From the NCBI GenBank assembly GCA_002697505.1, contig NZWA01000085.1, positions 23,255 to 33,359 on the forward strand: DNA of 10,105 bases. Reading direction: 5' to 3'. Of this stretch, positions 1 to 6,920 are shown in pieces. The notes beneath the pieces are model-generated. The model worked only from the letters and a program-made list of their open reading frames with translations, was not told where the DNA came from and ran no database searches. The translations under genes and the position numbers were made by a program. This DNA is from Flavobacteriales bacterium. GTDB lineage: Bacteria > Bacteroidota > Bacteroidia > Flavobacteriales > BACL11. Numbering within the stretch: position 1 is the stretch's first letter; the number at the start of each line of letters is the position of its first letter.

Positions 1-56
1 CCTATACCTATCCAAAGTAACTGTGTTTTTGCTCTATTTTCTTTAATACTTAACAT
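1..56 (-). CDS. N-terminal fragment of the gene after coxA, possibly cytochrome c oxidase subunit III
   Basis: An ATG lies 4 bases past the coxA stop and opens a frame that runs off the left edge of the window. The 18 complete codons read MLSIKENRAKTQLLWIGI. A charged start followed by a run turning hydrophobic (LLWIGI) suits the beginning of a first membrane helix. The spacing suggests it is co-transcribed with coxB and coxA. Bacteroidota subunit III-like proteins commonly begin with a short basic stretch and then a helix of this kind, so subunit III is my best guess from context and flavour. Heme O synthase or another small membrane protein cannot be excluded with so few residues. Confidence 0.45.
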   Translation of the reverse strand, partial: MLSIKENRAKTQLLWIGI

Positions 57-60
57 CTTA

Positions 61-1809
61 TTAATGTTCTTCTTCTCCTTCTTTTAATGGAACTGTCTGT
101 GGAATAAAATCCTCATCTGAGTTTGGATTCGAATAATCATAAGCCCATCTATGTACTGTTGGTAGTTCGCCCGGCCAATTTCCATGAATTCTTTCAATTG
201 GAGCATCCCACTCTAATGTGTTTGAACCCCATGGGTTTTGTTCAGTTTTAGTCCCTTTAAAAATACTGTAAACAAAGTTGAAGATAAAAATAGCTTGAAC
301 AATTGCTCCTGCTAAAGCAAAGAACGTGATAATATCATTTATATCACTTAATCCATCAAACATTGGAAATGCAGTATTAGAATAATATCTTCTCGGTAAT
401 CCTGCTAACCCTAAAAAATGCATAGGGAAAAACACCCCGTACGCACATATAAAGGTAGACCAAAAATGAATATAGCCTAAATTTTTGTTCATCATCTTAC
501 CATACATTTTTGGAAACCAATGATAAACACCTGCTAACATTCCATATATAGCTGACAATCCCATTACAATATGGAAGTGACCCACCACAAAATAAGTATC
601 ATGAACATTGATATCTAAGGCACTGTCACCTAGTATTAGACCTGTAAGCCCTCCTGTTATAAAAGTTGAAACAGCCGCTATTGCAAAGAGCATGGCGGGG
701 GTAAATCGAATATTACCTCTCCACAAGGTGGCTAAATAATTAAAAACTTTAATTGCTGAGGGAATAGCAATAAGTAGTGTAGTGAATGTGAATACAGATC
801 CTAAGAAGGGATTCATTCCTGTCATAAACATATGATGTCCCCAAACAATAAAGGATAAAAAAGCAATACCAAGAAGTGCTCCAACCATTGCTTTATATCC
901 AAAAATTGGTTTTCTAGAATTAACTGATATCACCTCTGAAACTATTCCTAAAGCAGGTAATAAAATTATATACACTTCGGGATGACCTAAAAACCAAAAT
1001 AGATGCTGAAATAAAATAGGACTACCACCAACATTGTGTAGTATTTCTCCATTGATAACAATATCTGACAAATAAAAGCTAGTTCCAAACGAGCGATCAA
1101 AGATTAATAGCAGACCACAAGATAAAAGTACTGGAAATGATAAAACACCTAAAATTGCAGTTATTAGCAAAGCCCACACCGTAAGAGGCAAACGCTTCAT
1201 GCTCATTCCCTTTGTTCTAAGATTTAATACGGTAACAATATAGTTTAAACCTCCCAATAAAGATCCAACTACAAAAAGTGTAATACTGATAAGCCACAAC
1301 GTCATTCCGGTTCCAGAACCTGGTATAGCTTGGGGTAATGCACTTAAGGGAGGATATATTGTCCATCCTGCTGAAGCAGGACCAGTTTCAACCCATATTG
1401 AACTCATTAATACTACTGTCGCTATAGCAAAAAACCAATAAGATAACATGTTCATAAATCCAGAGGCCATGTCTCTAGCACCAATCTGAAGTGGAATTAA
1501 AAAATTTGCGAAAGTTCCTGATAATCCAGCTGTTAAAACCCAAAACACCAAAATTGTACCATGCATTGTTACTAAAGCTAAATATTTGTCAGGATTTAGA
1601 CCCCCCGCCTCATTCACCCAATTAGAAGGGAGTAAATTATATAAAATTGATGACTCTCCTGGATTTGCAAGTTGAACTCTAAATATTGCTGACATAAGCA
1701 TTCCAACTAATGCCATAAACATTCCTGTCAATAAAAACTGCTTTGCAATCATCTTGTGATCCAATGAAAAAATATACTTGGTAATAAATGTTTCTTTATG
1801 ATGTCCCAT
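61..1809 (-). CDS. coxA: Cytochrome c oxidase subunit I (aa3-type, A1 family)
   Basis: This is the catalytic subunit of the terminal oxidase. It sits in the inner membrane, reduces O2 to water at a heme a3-CuB centre and pumps protons. The 582-residue length is usual. Visible ligands are His83 (TMHGT) and His413 for heme a, His411 for heme a3, and His276, His325 and His326 for CuB. Tyr280 of GHPEVY is the expected cross-linked tyrosine, and Glu278 in that motif marks the A1 class. D-channel residues Asp113, Asn102 and Asn120 and K-channel Lys354 (PSAIK) are in place; the usual second Asn after Asn120 is Met. His403-Asp404 form the subunit I part of the Mg/Mn site, and Arg473-Arg474 match the heme-propionate arginine pair. 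The start ATG lies 9 bases after the coxB stop, consistent with one transcript. No defect is seen. Confidence 0.97.
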   Translation of the reverse strand: MGHHKETFITKYIFSLDHKMIAKQFLLTGMFMALVGMLMSAIFRVQLANPGESSILYNLLPSNWVNEAGGLNPDKYLALVTMHGTILVFWVLTAGLSGTFANFLIPLQIGARDMASGFMNMLSYWFFAIATVVLMSSIWVETGPASAGWTIYPPLSALPQAIPGSGTGMTLWLISITLFVVGSLLGGLNYIVTVLNLRTKGMSMKRLPLTVWALLITAILGVLSFPVLLSCGLLLIFDRSFGTSFYLSDIVINGEILHNVGGSPILFQHLFWFLGHPEVYIILLPALGIVSEVISVNSRKPIFGYKAMVGALLGIAFLSFIVWGHHMFMTGMNPFLGSVFTFTTLLIAIPSAIKVFNYLATLWRGNIRFTPAMLFAIAAVSTFITGGLTGLILGDSALDINVHDTYFVVGHFHIVMGLSAIYGMLAGVYHWFPKMYGKMMNKNLGYIHFWSTFICAYGVFFPMHFLGLAGLPRRYYSNTAFPMFDGLSDINDIITFFALAGAIVQAIFIFNFVYSIFKGTKTEQNPWGSNTLEWDAPIERIHGNWPGELPTVHRWAYDYSNPNSDEDFIPQTVPLKEGEEEH

Positions 1810-1818
1810 TCTTGTCTT

Positions 1819-2796
1819 TTATCTTTGTGTTAATAATTTTTGTCCTAAAGTTTTTTGCTGAGCTATCCATGCATCATACTCAGCTTGCGTTTCTACAATA
1901 AATTTCATTTGCATATTATAATGTGCCGAGCCACATATTTTATTGCATAATAAAATATATTCAAAATCCTCCCCTTCTTCCTGTTTCATCTGAGCTGTAG
2001 TTTTTGTAGGAGTAAATCCAAACTGAGTAATTAATCCTGGAACACAATTCATCTGTACCCTAAAATGTGGAAGAAATGCAGAGTGGATAATATCTTGTGA
2101 TCTAAACTGTAACAACACAGGTTTGTCAACAACTAAATGAACTTCTCTAGTAATTTTATCGTCTAAGGAATTATTGTCGGTCATGTCAACCCCCAACGCG
2201 TTTGTAGCGTCAATTAATCTAAAATCAGATTTACCTAGCTTATTATCTTCACCCGAATATCTAGCTGTCCAACCAAACTGTTTACTATGAATTTCTATAT
2301 ACTTAGCACTTGACAAATCCATATTCATTGTCTCATTCCATGTCTTTAGTCCATAAATAATGACACCTGTTAAAACAATAGTCGGTATGATAGTCCAAAT
2401 AAGTTCTAATTTATTATTGTGGGCAAAGAAATATGCGTTATTTGACTTTTTTCCTCTATATAGATATGAAAAGATAAATAACATCGGTGTGGTTATAAAA
2501 AATACAACGAGAATTAAAGTCATTGTAAATTGCATAAGAGCATCAATTTTTGCCCCATGAATTGATGCCGCTTCAGGTAATAACAAATCATTCCAAGCAA
2601 TCATTTGCCAAACAACAAAAACTAAAAAACCAAATCCTATCACTAAATATAATATGCCTTGAGTTTTATTATCCGATTCTGTAACCTCATTTACATCCTC
2701 CTTTTTTAACTCAGCTAGTAATTCACTAACACGAACAATTTGAACCATTGCTGCAACGACTAATAACGTTACAATTGCAACTAATATTGATGTCAT
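1819..2796 (-). CDS. coxB: Cytochrome c oxidase subunit II (CuA subunit)
   Basis: This subunit takes electrons from cytochrome c at a dinuclear CuA site and passes them to heme a in subunit I. Its 325 residues begin with an extra hydrophobic helix (about 1-21), then a helix at 47-67 and the usual hairpin pair near 88-113 and 131-150 (with the family motif ELIWTIIP). The copper domain follows, outside the inner membrane. CuA ligands are His238, Cys284, Cys288, His292 and Met295. No cytochrome c domain is fused at the C-terminus, so this is not a caa3-type subunit. Residue 286, between the two cysteines, is Lys where mitochondrial and proteobacterial enzymes have the Glu that binds Mg. It is the first gene of the oxidase run, preceded by a 97-base gap with promoter-like boxes. 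The ATG has an A-rich leader and no Shine-Dalgarno site. Confidence 0.96.
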   Translation of the reverse strand: MTSILVAIVTLLVVAAMVQIVRVSELLAELKKEDVNEVTESDNKTQGILYLVIGFGFLVFVVWQMIAWNDLLLPEAASIHGAKIDALMQFTMTLILVVFFITTPMLFIFSYLYRGKKSNNAYFFAHNNKLELIWTIIPTIVLTGVIIYGLKTWNETMNMDLSSAKYIEIHSKQFGWTARYSGEDNKLGKSDFRLIDATNALGVDMTDNNSLDDKITREVHLVVDKPVLLQFRSQDIIHSAFLPHFRVQMNCVPGLITQFGFTPTKTTAQMKQEEGEDFEYILLCNKICGSAHYNMQMKFIVETQAEYDAWIAQQKTLGQKLLTQR

Positions 2797-2819
2797 ATTT
2801 TAATTATTTTATTCGTTAA

Positions 2820-2837
2820 CAAAAATAACCAAATCTA
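2820..2837 (-). promoter_or_regulatory. Candidate coxBA promoter: two Bacteroidota -7-like boxes
   Basis: The 97-base gap between queD and coxB holds two matches to TAnnTTTG, the -7 element of Bacteroidota housekeeping promoters, read on the minus strand: TAGATTTG at 2837-2830 and TATTTTTG at 2827-2820. They lie about 25-40 bases before the coxB ATG. Neither has a clean TTTG at the expected -33 distance; a GTTTTC lies in roughly the right place for the box nearer the gene. AT-rich sequence makes such matches easy by chance, so the position between genes carries much of the support. Confidence 0.4.
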
Positions 2838-2893
2838 ATTAGCAGAGAAAACTTTTTTACTTAATTGTGTAAATAAATTTTTATTAATTACAA

Positions 2894-3331
2894 TTACCTA
2901 TAATCATCCGAATGCCACTCAGCAAATGAAGTTGCTGTTTCAGATAAAACAACCTTGTGTAATGTTATGTTTTTAGGTATTTTATTCATTATAATTTTAG
3001 CAAAATCTGCCACTAAATTTTCTGAAGTTGGTTGATAAGGCAAAAAAAATACTTTTTCAAAAGCACTAAAATCAATATTAAAATGTGGCGTGTTTTTGTT
3101 TAAAACAAAAGAATGATCATACTTGTCTACTATACAATCATTTATAATTTTTTTTAGCTCTCCAAAATCTATAACCATACCATTTTTTGTGTGATTGTTT
3201 TTTTCTAAAACATTACCTTTAATTGTTACCCACATCCTGTATGAATGACCATGAATGTTCTTGCAAAGCCCATCGTAACCATAAAGGGCGTGAGCCATTT
3301 CAAATTTAAACTCCTTAGTTATTCTAATCAT
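2894..3331 (-). CDS. queD: 6-carboxy-5,6,7,8-tetrahydropterin synthase (QueD, PTPS family)
   Basis: This cytoplasmic enzyme converts 7,8-dihydroneopterin triphosphate to 6-carboxytetrahydropterin, the second step on the way to preQ0 and queuosine. The 145 residues span the T-fold. Zinc ligands are His14 (EMAH), His27 and His29 (HGH). Cys23 in the CxxxHGH pattern is the catalytic cysteine typical of QueD rather than of PTPS-III folate enzymes, which carry Glu there. Asp72-His73 match the catalytic pair, and Glu131 near the C-terminus matches the substrate-anchoring Glu. The ATG overlaps the end of trhO by 8 bases (ATGATTAG), which suggests translational coupling. No other queuosine gene is in the window. 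A eukaryote-like 6-pyruvoyltetrahydropterin synthase is less likely given the cysteine motif. Confidence 0.9.
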   Translation of the reverse strand: MIRITKEFKFEMAHALYGYDGLCKNIHGHSYRMWVTIKGNVLEKNNHTKNGMVIDFGELKKIINDCIVDKYDHSFVLNKNTPHFNIDFSAFEKVFFLPYQPTSENLVADFAKIIMNKIPKNITLHKVVLSETATSFAEWHSDDYR

Positions 3332-4373
3332 TTTTTAAATTTAATTTTACTCTTTTATGACTATGATACATTTTTTTATTTTCTTTACCTTTTCTCAAGT
3401 TGTACTGCTCCTCATCAGAAAGTTTCATTACAGCTATACATTCAAGCGAACAACAATTTTCATATTTACTTTTGCAACTACTACACTGAATAAACAATAA
3501 ATTACAATTTACATTTGCACAATTAACGTGCGTATCACATAAAGATCCGCACTGGTGACATTTACTTATAATTTTGCTCGAAACTCTTTCACTTCTTCTT
3601 TCATCAAAAACAAAATTCTTTCCTTCAAACTTATTTTCTAAAGTGCTGTCTTCTTTAATCTGCCTTGCATAATCAATGATACCTCCATGAAGTTGATTGA
3701 CATCTTTGAATCCATGATGCTTTAAATATGCCGATGTTTTTTCACACCTTATACCGCCGGTACAATAGAGCAGTATTTTATCGTTTTTTTTGTTTTTAAG
3801 AAGCTTTTTTACAATAGGCAACTCCTGCCTAAAGGTCTCTGCATCTGGGCAAATTGCATTTTTAAATCTGCCTATTTCACTCTCATAATGATTTCGCATA
3901 TCTACCACAGTTGCCCCCTGATTCATTGCTTCGTTCCATTGTTTTGCATTTAAATGCTTTCCTACATTGGTCACATCGTATTCATTATTTTTTAATCCAT
4001 CAGCCACTATTTTTTTTCTTACCTTAACTGTAAGTTTAAAAAAAGACTCTTTTCTTTCCTCTATTGCTTGCTTAAAAACAATATCCTTAAAGTAATCTAT
4101 TGATTTAACGTATTCTGTAAAATCATCATATTTTTCTTCCGGGACGCTTATTTGAGCATTTATACCTTCAAAAGACAAATAAACTCTACCTAAAACATTC
4201 AGTTTTTGCCAATTTTCATAAAGCTGATCTCTTAACTCTTGCGGAGATTCAATGATTACATATTTATAAAAAGAAACTGTTTTTCTACTAAAGTTTTCAT
4301 TTAAAACTTGTTTTAAACCCTGGGCCTTACTTAGCTTGTTGAAGAGGTTTTTTTTTCCTGAGTTTGGATCCAC
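3324..4373 (-). CDS. trhO: tRNA uridine(34) hydroxylase TrhO (rhodanese-domain, YceA family)
   Basis: Members of this family carry out O2-dependent 5-hydroxylation of U34 in tRNA. From the GTG start chosen here the product is 349 residues, the usual family length. Order: an N-terminal domain with SFYKY and GRVYLSFEGINAQISVP, a rhodanese domain with the catalytic Cys204 in YCTGGIRCEK, and a C-terminal tail with ten cysteines (Cys272 to Cys312), probably metal-binding. The frame stays open to a TTG at 4415, but the 14 extra residues do not resemble the family and that TTG lies upstream of a promoter-like TATCTTTG (4405-4398). No ATG is available near the true start. Family members usually start shortly before a motif like LYNTLS, here LFNKLS, which fits the GTG at 4373-4371. 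It overlaps queD by 8 bases. Function is confident; the exact start is inferred. Confidence 0.9.
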   Translation of the reverse strand: MDPNSGKKNLFNKLSKAQGLKQVLNENFSRKTVSFYKYVIIESPQELRDQLYENWQKLNVLGRVYLSFEGINAQISVPEEKYDDFTEYVKSIDYFKDIVFKQAIEERKESFFKLTVKVRKKIVADGLKNNEYDVTNVGKHLNAKQWNEAMNQGATVVDMRNHYESEIGRFKNAICPDAETFRQELPIVKKLLKNKKNDKILLYCTGGIRCEKTSAYLKHHGFKDVNQLHGGIIDYARQIKEDSTLENKFEGKNFVFDERRSERVSSKIISKCHQCGSLCDTHVNCANVNCNLLFIQCSSCKSKYENCCSLECIAVMKLSDEEQYNLRKGKENKKMYHSHKRVKLNLKND

Positions 4374-4397
4374 TTTTAAGTTTATTTGAATATTACA

Positions 4398-4405
4398 CAA
4401 AGATA
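4398..4405 (-). promoter_or_regulatory. Candidate -7 box for trhO-queD
   Basis: Read on the minus strand this is TATCTTTG, a full match to the Bacteroidota -7 consensus TAnnTTTG. It lies about 24 bases before the GTG proposed as the trhO start, leaving room for a short leader. No TTTG is seen at the usual -33 distance, so the assignment rests on the box and its place in the divergent gap. Confidence 0.4.
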
Positions 4406-4461
4406 TAAAAATCAAACTTTTTTTGTATAAAAAATATTAGCATCAAAACAAAGGAGAATGT

Positions 4462-4469
4462 TATATTTG
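4462..4469 (+). promoter_or_regulatory. Candidate -7 box for the tdh-cysS-glutaminyl cyclase run
   Basis: TATATTTG matches TAnnTTTG and ends 19 bases before the tdh ATG at 4489. It faces away from the trhO box, giving a compact divergent arrangement in a gap of about 115 bases. A good -33 TTTG is not found at the expected distance. A GGAG lies at 4453-4456, upstream of this box, so it is too far from the ATG to be its ribosome binding site. Confidence 0.4.
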
Positions 4470-4488
4470 TAAAAATATTGTTTTCATA

Positions 4489-5448
4489 ATGAAAGATGTT
4501 ATTTTAGTAATTGGTTCATCAGGGCAAATCGGTACAGAATTAGTCCTGGAATTAAGAAAAATTTACGGAAACAACAACGTGGTTGCATCTGATATTCGAG
4601 CTTCGTCCATTGAAATATTAGATAGTGGTCCCTTTGAGATACTAGATGTTCTTGATGAAAAAAAATTAAGAGATATTGTAATACAATACAAAATCACACA
4701 GATATATTTATTAGCAGCATTGTTGTCGGCTAAGGCAGAAAAAGATATTGAACTAGCTTGGAAATTAAATGTTCGTTCACACTCCAACATATTAGATCTA
4801 GCAAAAGAAAAACTTATTAAAAAGATCTTTTGGCCTTCGTCGATTGCTGTTTTTGGCCCTAAGACCCCAAAAGATAATACTCCACAACACACTATAATGG
4901 AACCAAATACTGTCTACGGGATTAGCAAGCTAACCGGTGAAAGATGGAATGAATACTATCACGATAAGTTTGGTGTGGATGTAAGATCATTAAGATATCC
5001 TGGATTAATAGGATGGATGAGTGAAGCAGGAGGAGGAACAACTGATTACGCAGTTAATATTTTTCATGAGGCTTTAAAAACAAAAAAATATTGTTGTTTT
5101 TTAAACAAAAACACAAAGCTACCCATGATGTATATGAATGATGCAATTCGAGCAACAATTGATATAATGGAAGCCCCTAATGAAAAAATAAAAATTAGAT
5201 CTTCATATAATTTGGCTGGCATTTCATTTACTCCAAATGAGATTGCTAAAGAAATAAAAAAGTATATTAAAGAATTTGAAATTTCTTATAAGCCTGATTT
5301 TCGTCAAAAAATCGCTGATTCATGGCCACAGTCAATAAATGATCAAAATGCTCAGTTCGATTGGGGTTGGAAATTAAATTATGATTTGCAAAAAATTACT
5401 AAAGATATGCTTTCGAATTTAAAAAAAAAATATCAATATAATTACTGA
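4489..5448 (+). CDS. tdh: L-threonine 3-dehydrogenase, SDR (UDP-galactose epimerase-like) type
   Basis: Likely oxidises L-threonine with NAD+ to 2-amino-3-ketobutyrate, which 2-amino-3-ketobutyrate CoA ligase would split to glycine and acetyl-CoA; that ligase is not in the window. The 319 residues begin with a Rossmann fold: GSSGQIG at 9-15 and Asp35 at the end of strand 2 for the NAD ribose. Ser117 or Ser118, Tyr143 and Lys147 (YGISK) form the SDR catalytic set. Several blocks match the SDR-type threonine dehydrogenases known from animals and Flavobacterium rather than sugar epimerases: LRYPG at 168-172, GGGTTDYAV near 181-189, LPMMY at 211-215, MEAP at 227-230 and IADSWP at 275-280. It is unrelated to the zinc MDR-type Tdh of E. 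coli. The stop overlaps the cysS start by one base (TGATG). A run of ten A residues lies near the 3' end. Confidence 0.87.
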   Translation: MKDVILVIGSSGQIGTELVLELRKIYGNNNVVASDIRASSIEILDSGPFEILDVLDEKKLRDIVIQYKITQIYLLAALLSAKAEKDIELAWKLNVRSHSNILDLAKEKLIKKIFWPSSIAVFGPKTPKDNTPQHTIMEPNTVYGISKLTGERWNEYYHDKFGVDVRSLRYPGLIGWMSEAGGGTTDYAVNIFHEALKTKKYCCFLNKNTKLPMMYMNDAIRATIDIMEAPNEKIKIRSSYNLAGISFTPNEIAKEIKKYIKEFEISYKPDFRQKIADSWPQSINDQNAQFDWGWKLNYDLQKITKDMLSNLKKKYQYNY

Positions 5449-6920
5449 TGAGCCTAACTATATACAATACATTAAGTAGAAAAAAAGAAAAATTCATTCC
5501 AATTAATAAGGATCATGTTGGAATGTATGTATGTGGTCCAACTGTTTACGGAAGCCCTCATTTAGGGCACGCAAGACCAGCTATAACTTTTGATGTAGTT
5601 TTTAGATATCTTCAGCATCTTGGATATAAAGTTAGGTATGTACGAAACATTACCGATGCTGGTCACTTAGAAAATGATGCTGACGAAGGGGTAGACAAAA
5701 TAGCTAAAAAAGCTGTTCTTGAAAAGTTAGAGCCAATGGAAATTGTACAAAAATATACCTTGGAATACCATTCATCATTAGAGCTGTTAAATTGTTTGTC
5801 GCCATCAATTGAACCTAGAGCTACTGGACATGTTATAGAGCAAATAGAGATGGTAAAAAAAATGATGGCTAACGGTTTTGCATACGAACAAAATGGTTCA
5901 ATATATCTTGATGTTGCTAAATACAACAAAAAATATCCGTACGGAATATTATCAGGTAGAAAAATAGATGATACTCTTGAAGGAACAAGAGAATTACACA
6001 ATCAAAGCGAGAAAAAAAATTCTGTAGATTTTGCAATTTGGAAAAAAGCAAATATAAACCATATTATGCGATGGTCATCTCCTTGGGGGGAAGGCTTTCC
6101 TGGCTGGCATTTAGAGTGTTCTGCAATGAGTGCTAAATATTTAGGTGAAACATTTGATATTCATGGTGGAGGAATGGATTTAATGTTTCCCCATCATGAG
6201 GCAGAAATAGCACAAAGTCATGCGGCTAACAACTGTACTCCTGCCAAGTATTGGATGCACAATAATATGATTACAATTGATGGGCAAAAAATGGGTAAAT
6301 CGCTTAACAATTTTATTAATCTAGAGGAATTTTTTAGCGGAAATCATGAAAAACTTGATAGAGCATATCATCCTATGACTATTAGATTTTTTATTCTTCA
6401 AGCGCACTATAGAGGAACGCTTGATTTTAGCAATAGCGCATTAGCTGCTGCAGAAAAAGGATTTTTAAAACTTGTAACCGCAATACAAACTTTAAAAAAT
6501 ATCACACACAACAACGTTTCTTCGATTGATATTAAAAAAATTGAAGTAAAATATTATTCTGCCTTAAATGACGATTTCAACACACCTATTTTAATTGCCC
6601 ATCTGTTTGATAGTGTTAAAATTATTAATGCTCTTAATATTGGTAAAGAAACGCTAAATAAAAAAGATCTTAAAACATTCGCCTTAACATTTGAATTTTT
6701 TATTGTTGACGTTTTAGGGCTTAAACCAACAACTGAAAAGAAGATAAACGATAATAATATTGAAGGAGTAATGAAAATACTTCTTGAATTAAGAAACAAA
6801 GCAAAACAAAACAAGGATTATATAACCGCGGATATGATTAGAGATGAGCTAGATAAAATTAGTATCCAAATAAAAGACGGAAGAGAGGGAACTACATGGA
6901 ACATGAAAAAAGATGATTAG
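5448..6920 (+). CDS. cysS: Cysteine--tRNA ligase (class Ia)
   Basis: Charges tRNA-Cys with cysteine in the cytoplasm, and is normally essential. The 490 residues are full length, slightly longer than the 461 of E. coli. The HIGH motif is HLGH at 38-41 and the KMSKS loop is KMGKS at 281-285. The zinc that selects cysteine is expected to be held by Cys29 (MYVCGPTVYG), Cys224 (GWHLECSAM), His249 and Glu253 (FPHHEAEIAQ). The helical anticodon-binding part follows from about residue 310, ending with the family-typical IKDGREGTTW before a short basic-acidic tail. The ATG shares one base with the tdh stop, and the 3' end overlaps the next gene by 8 bases, so the three genes are probably translated from one mRNA. 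Confidence 0.97.
   Translation: MSLTIYNTLSRKKEKFIPINKDHVGMYVCGPTVYGSPHLGHARPAITFDVVFRYLQHLGYKVRYVRNITDAGHLENDADEGVDKIAKKAVLEKLEPMEIVQKYTLEYHSSLELLNCLSPSIEPRATGHVIEQIEMVKKMMANGFAYEQNGSIYLDVAKYNKKYPYGILSGRKIDDTLEGTRELHNQSEKKNSVDFAIWKKANINHIMRWSSPWGEGFPGWHLECSAMSAKYLGETFDIHGGGMDLMFPHHEAEIAQSHAANNCTPAKYWMHNNMITIDGQKMGKSLNNFINLEEFFSGNHEKLDRAYHPMTIRFFILQAHYRGTLDFSNSALAAAEKGFLKLVTAIQTLKNITHNNVSSIDIKKIEVKYYSALNDDFNTPILIAHLFDSVKIINALNIGKETLNKKDLKTFALTFEFFIVDVLGLKPTTEKKINDNNIEGVMKILLELRNKAKQNKDYITADMIRDELDKISIQIKDGREGTTWNMKKDD

Noticed and set aside
2360..2560. Plus-strand open frame of 66 codons inside coxB
   Set aside because: It lies wholly antisense to a well-supported gene, and its product looks like low-complexity reverse complement of membrane helices.
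2862..2896. Inverted repeat TAATTGT ... ACAATTA with an inner AATAAA/TTTATT pairing around the queD stop
   Set aside because: It was considered as a terminator for queD. It is entirely weak AT pairing with an internal loop and is not followed by a T run on the minus strand, so I do not call it.
3245..3493. Plus-strand open frame of 82 codons across the trhO-queD junction
   Set aside because: It is antisense to two conserved proteins, shows no domain, and is rich in Phe and Tyr as expected from complemented Lys-rich coding sequence.
4408..4488. Possible small RNA or riboswitch in the divergent trhO/tdh gap
   Set aside because: The gap is short and AT-rich. It shows promoter-like boxes but no stable hairpin or recognisable aptamer.
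4563..4892. Minus-strand open frame of 109 codons inside tdh
   Set aside because: It is antisense to conserved Rossmann-fold coding sequence, with no recognisable motif or start context.
5663..6001. Minus-strand open frame of 112 codons inside cysS
   Set aside because: It is a shadow of cysS with no motif of its own.
6554..6814. Minus-strand open frame of 86 codons inside the 3' part of cysS
   Set aside because: It is a shadow of the CysRS helical domain; the hydrophobic look comes from complemented Lys and Glu codons.
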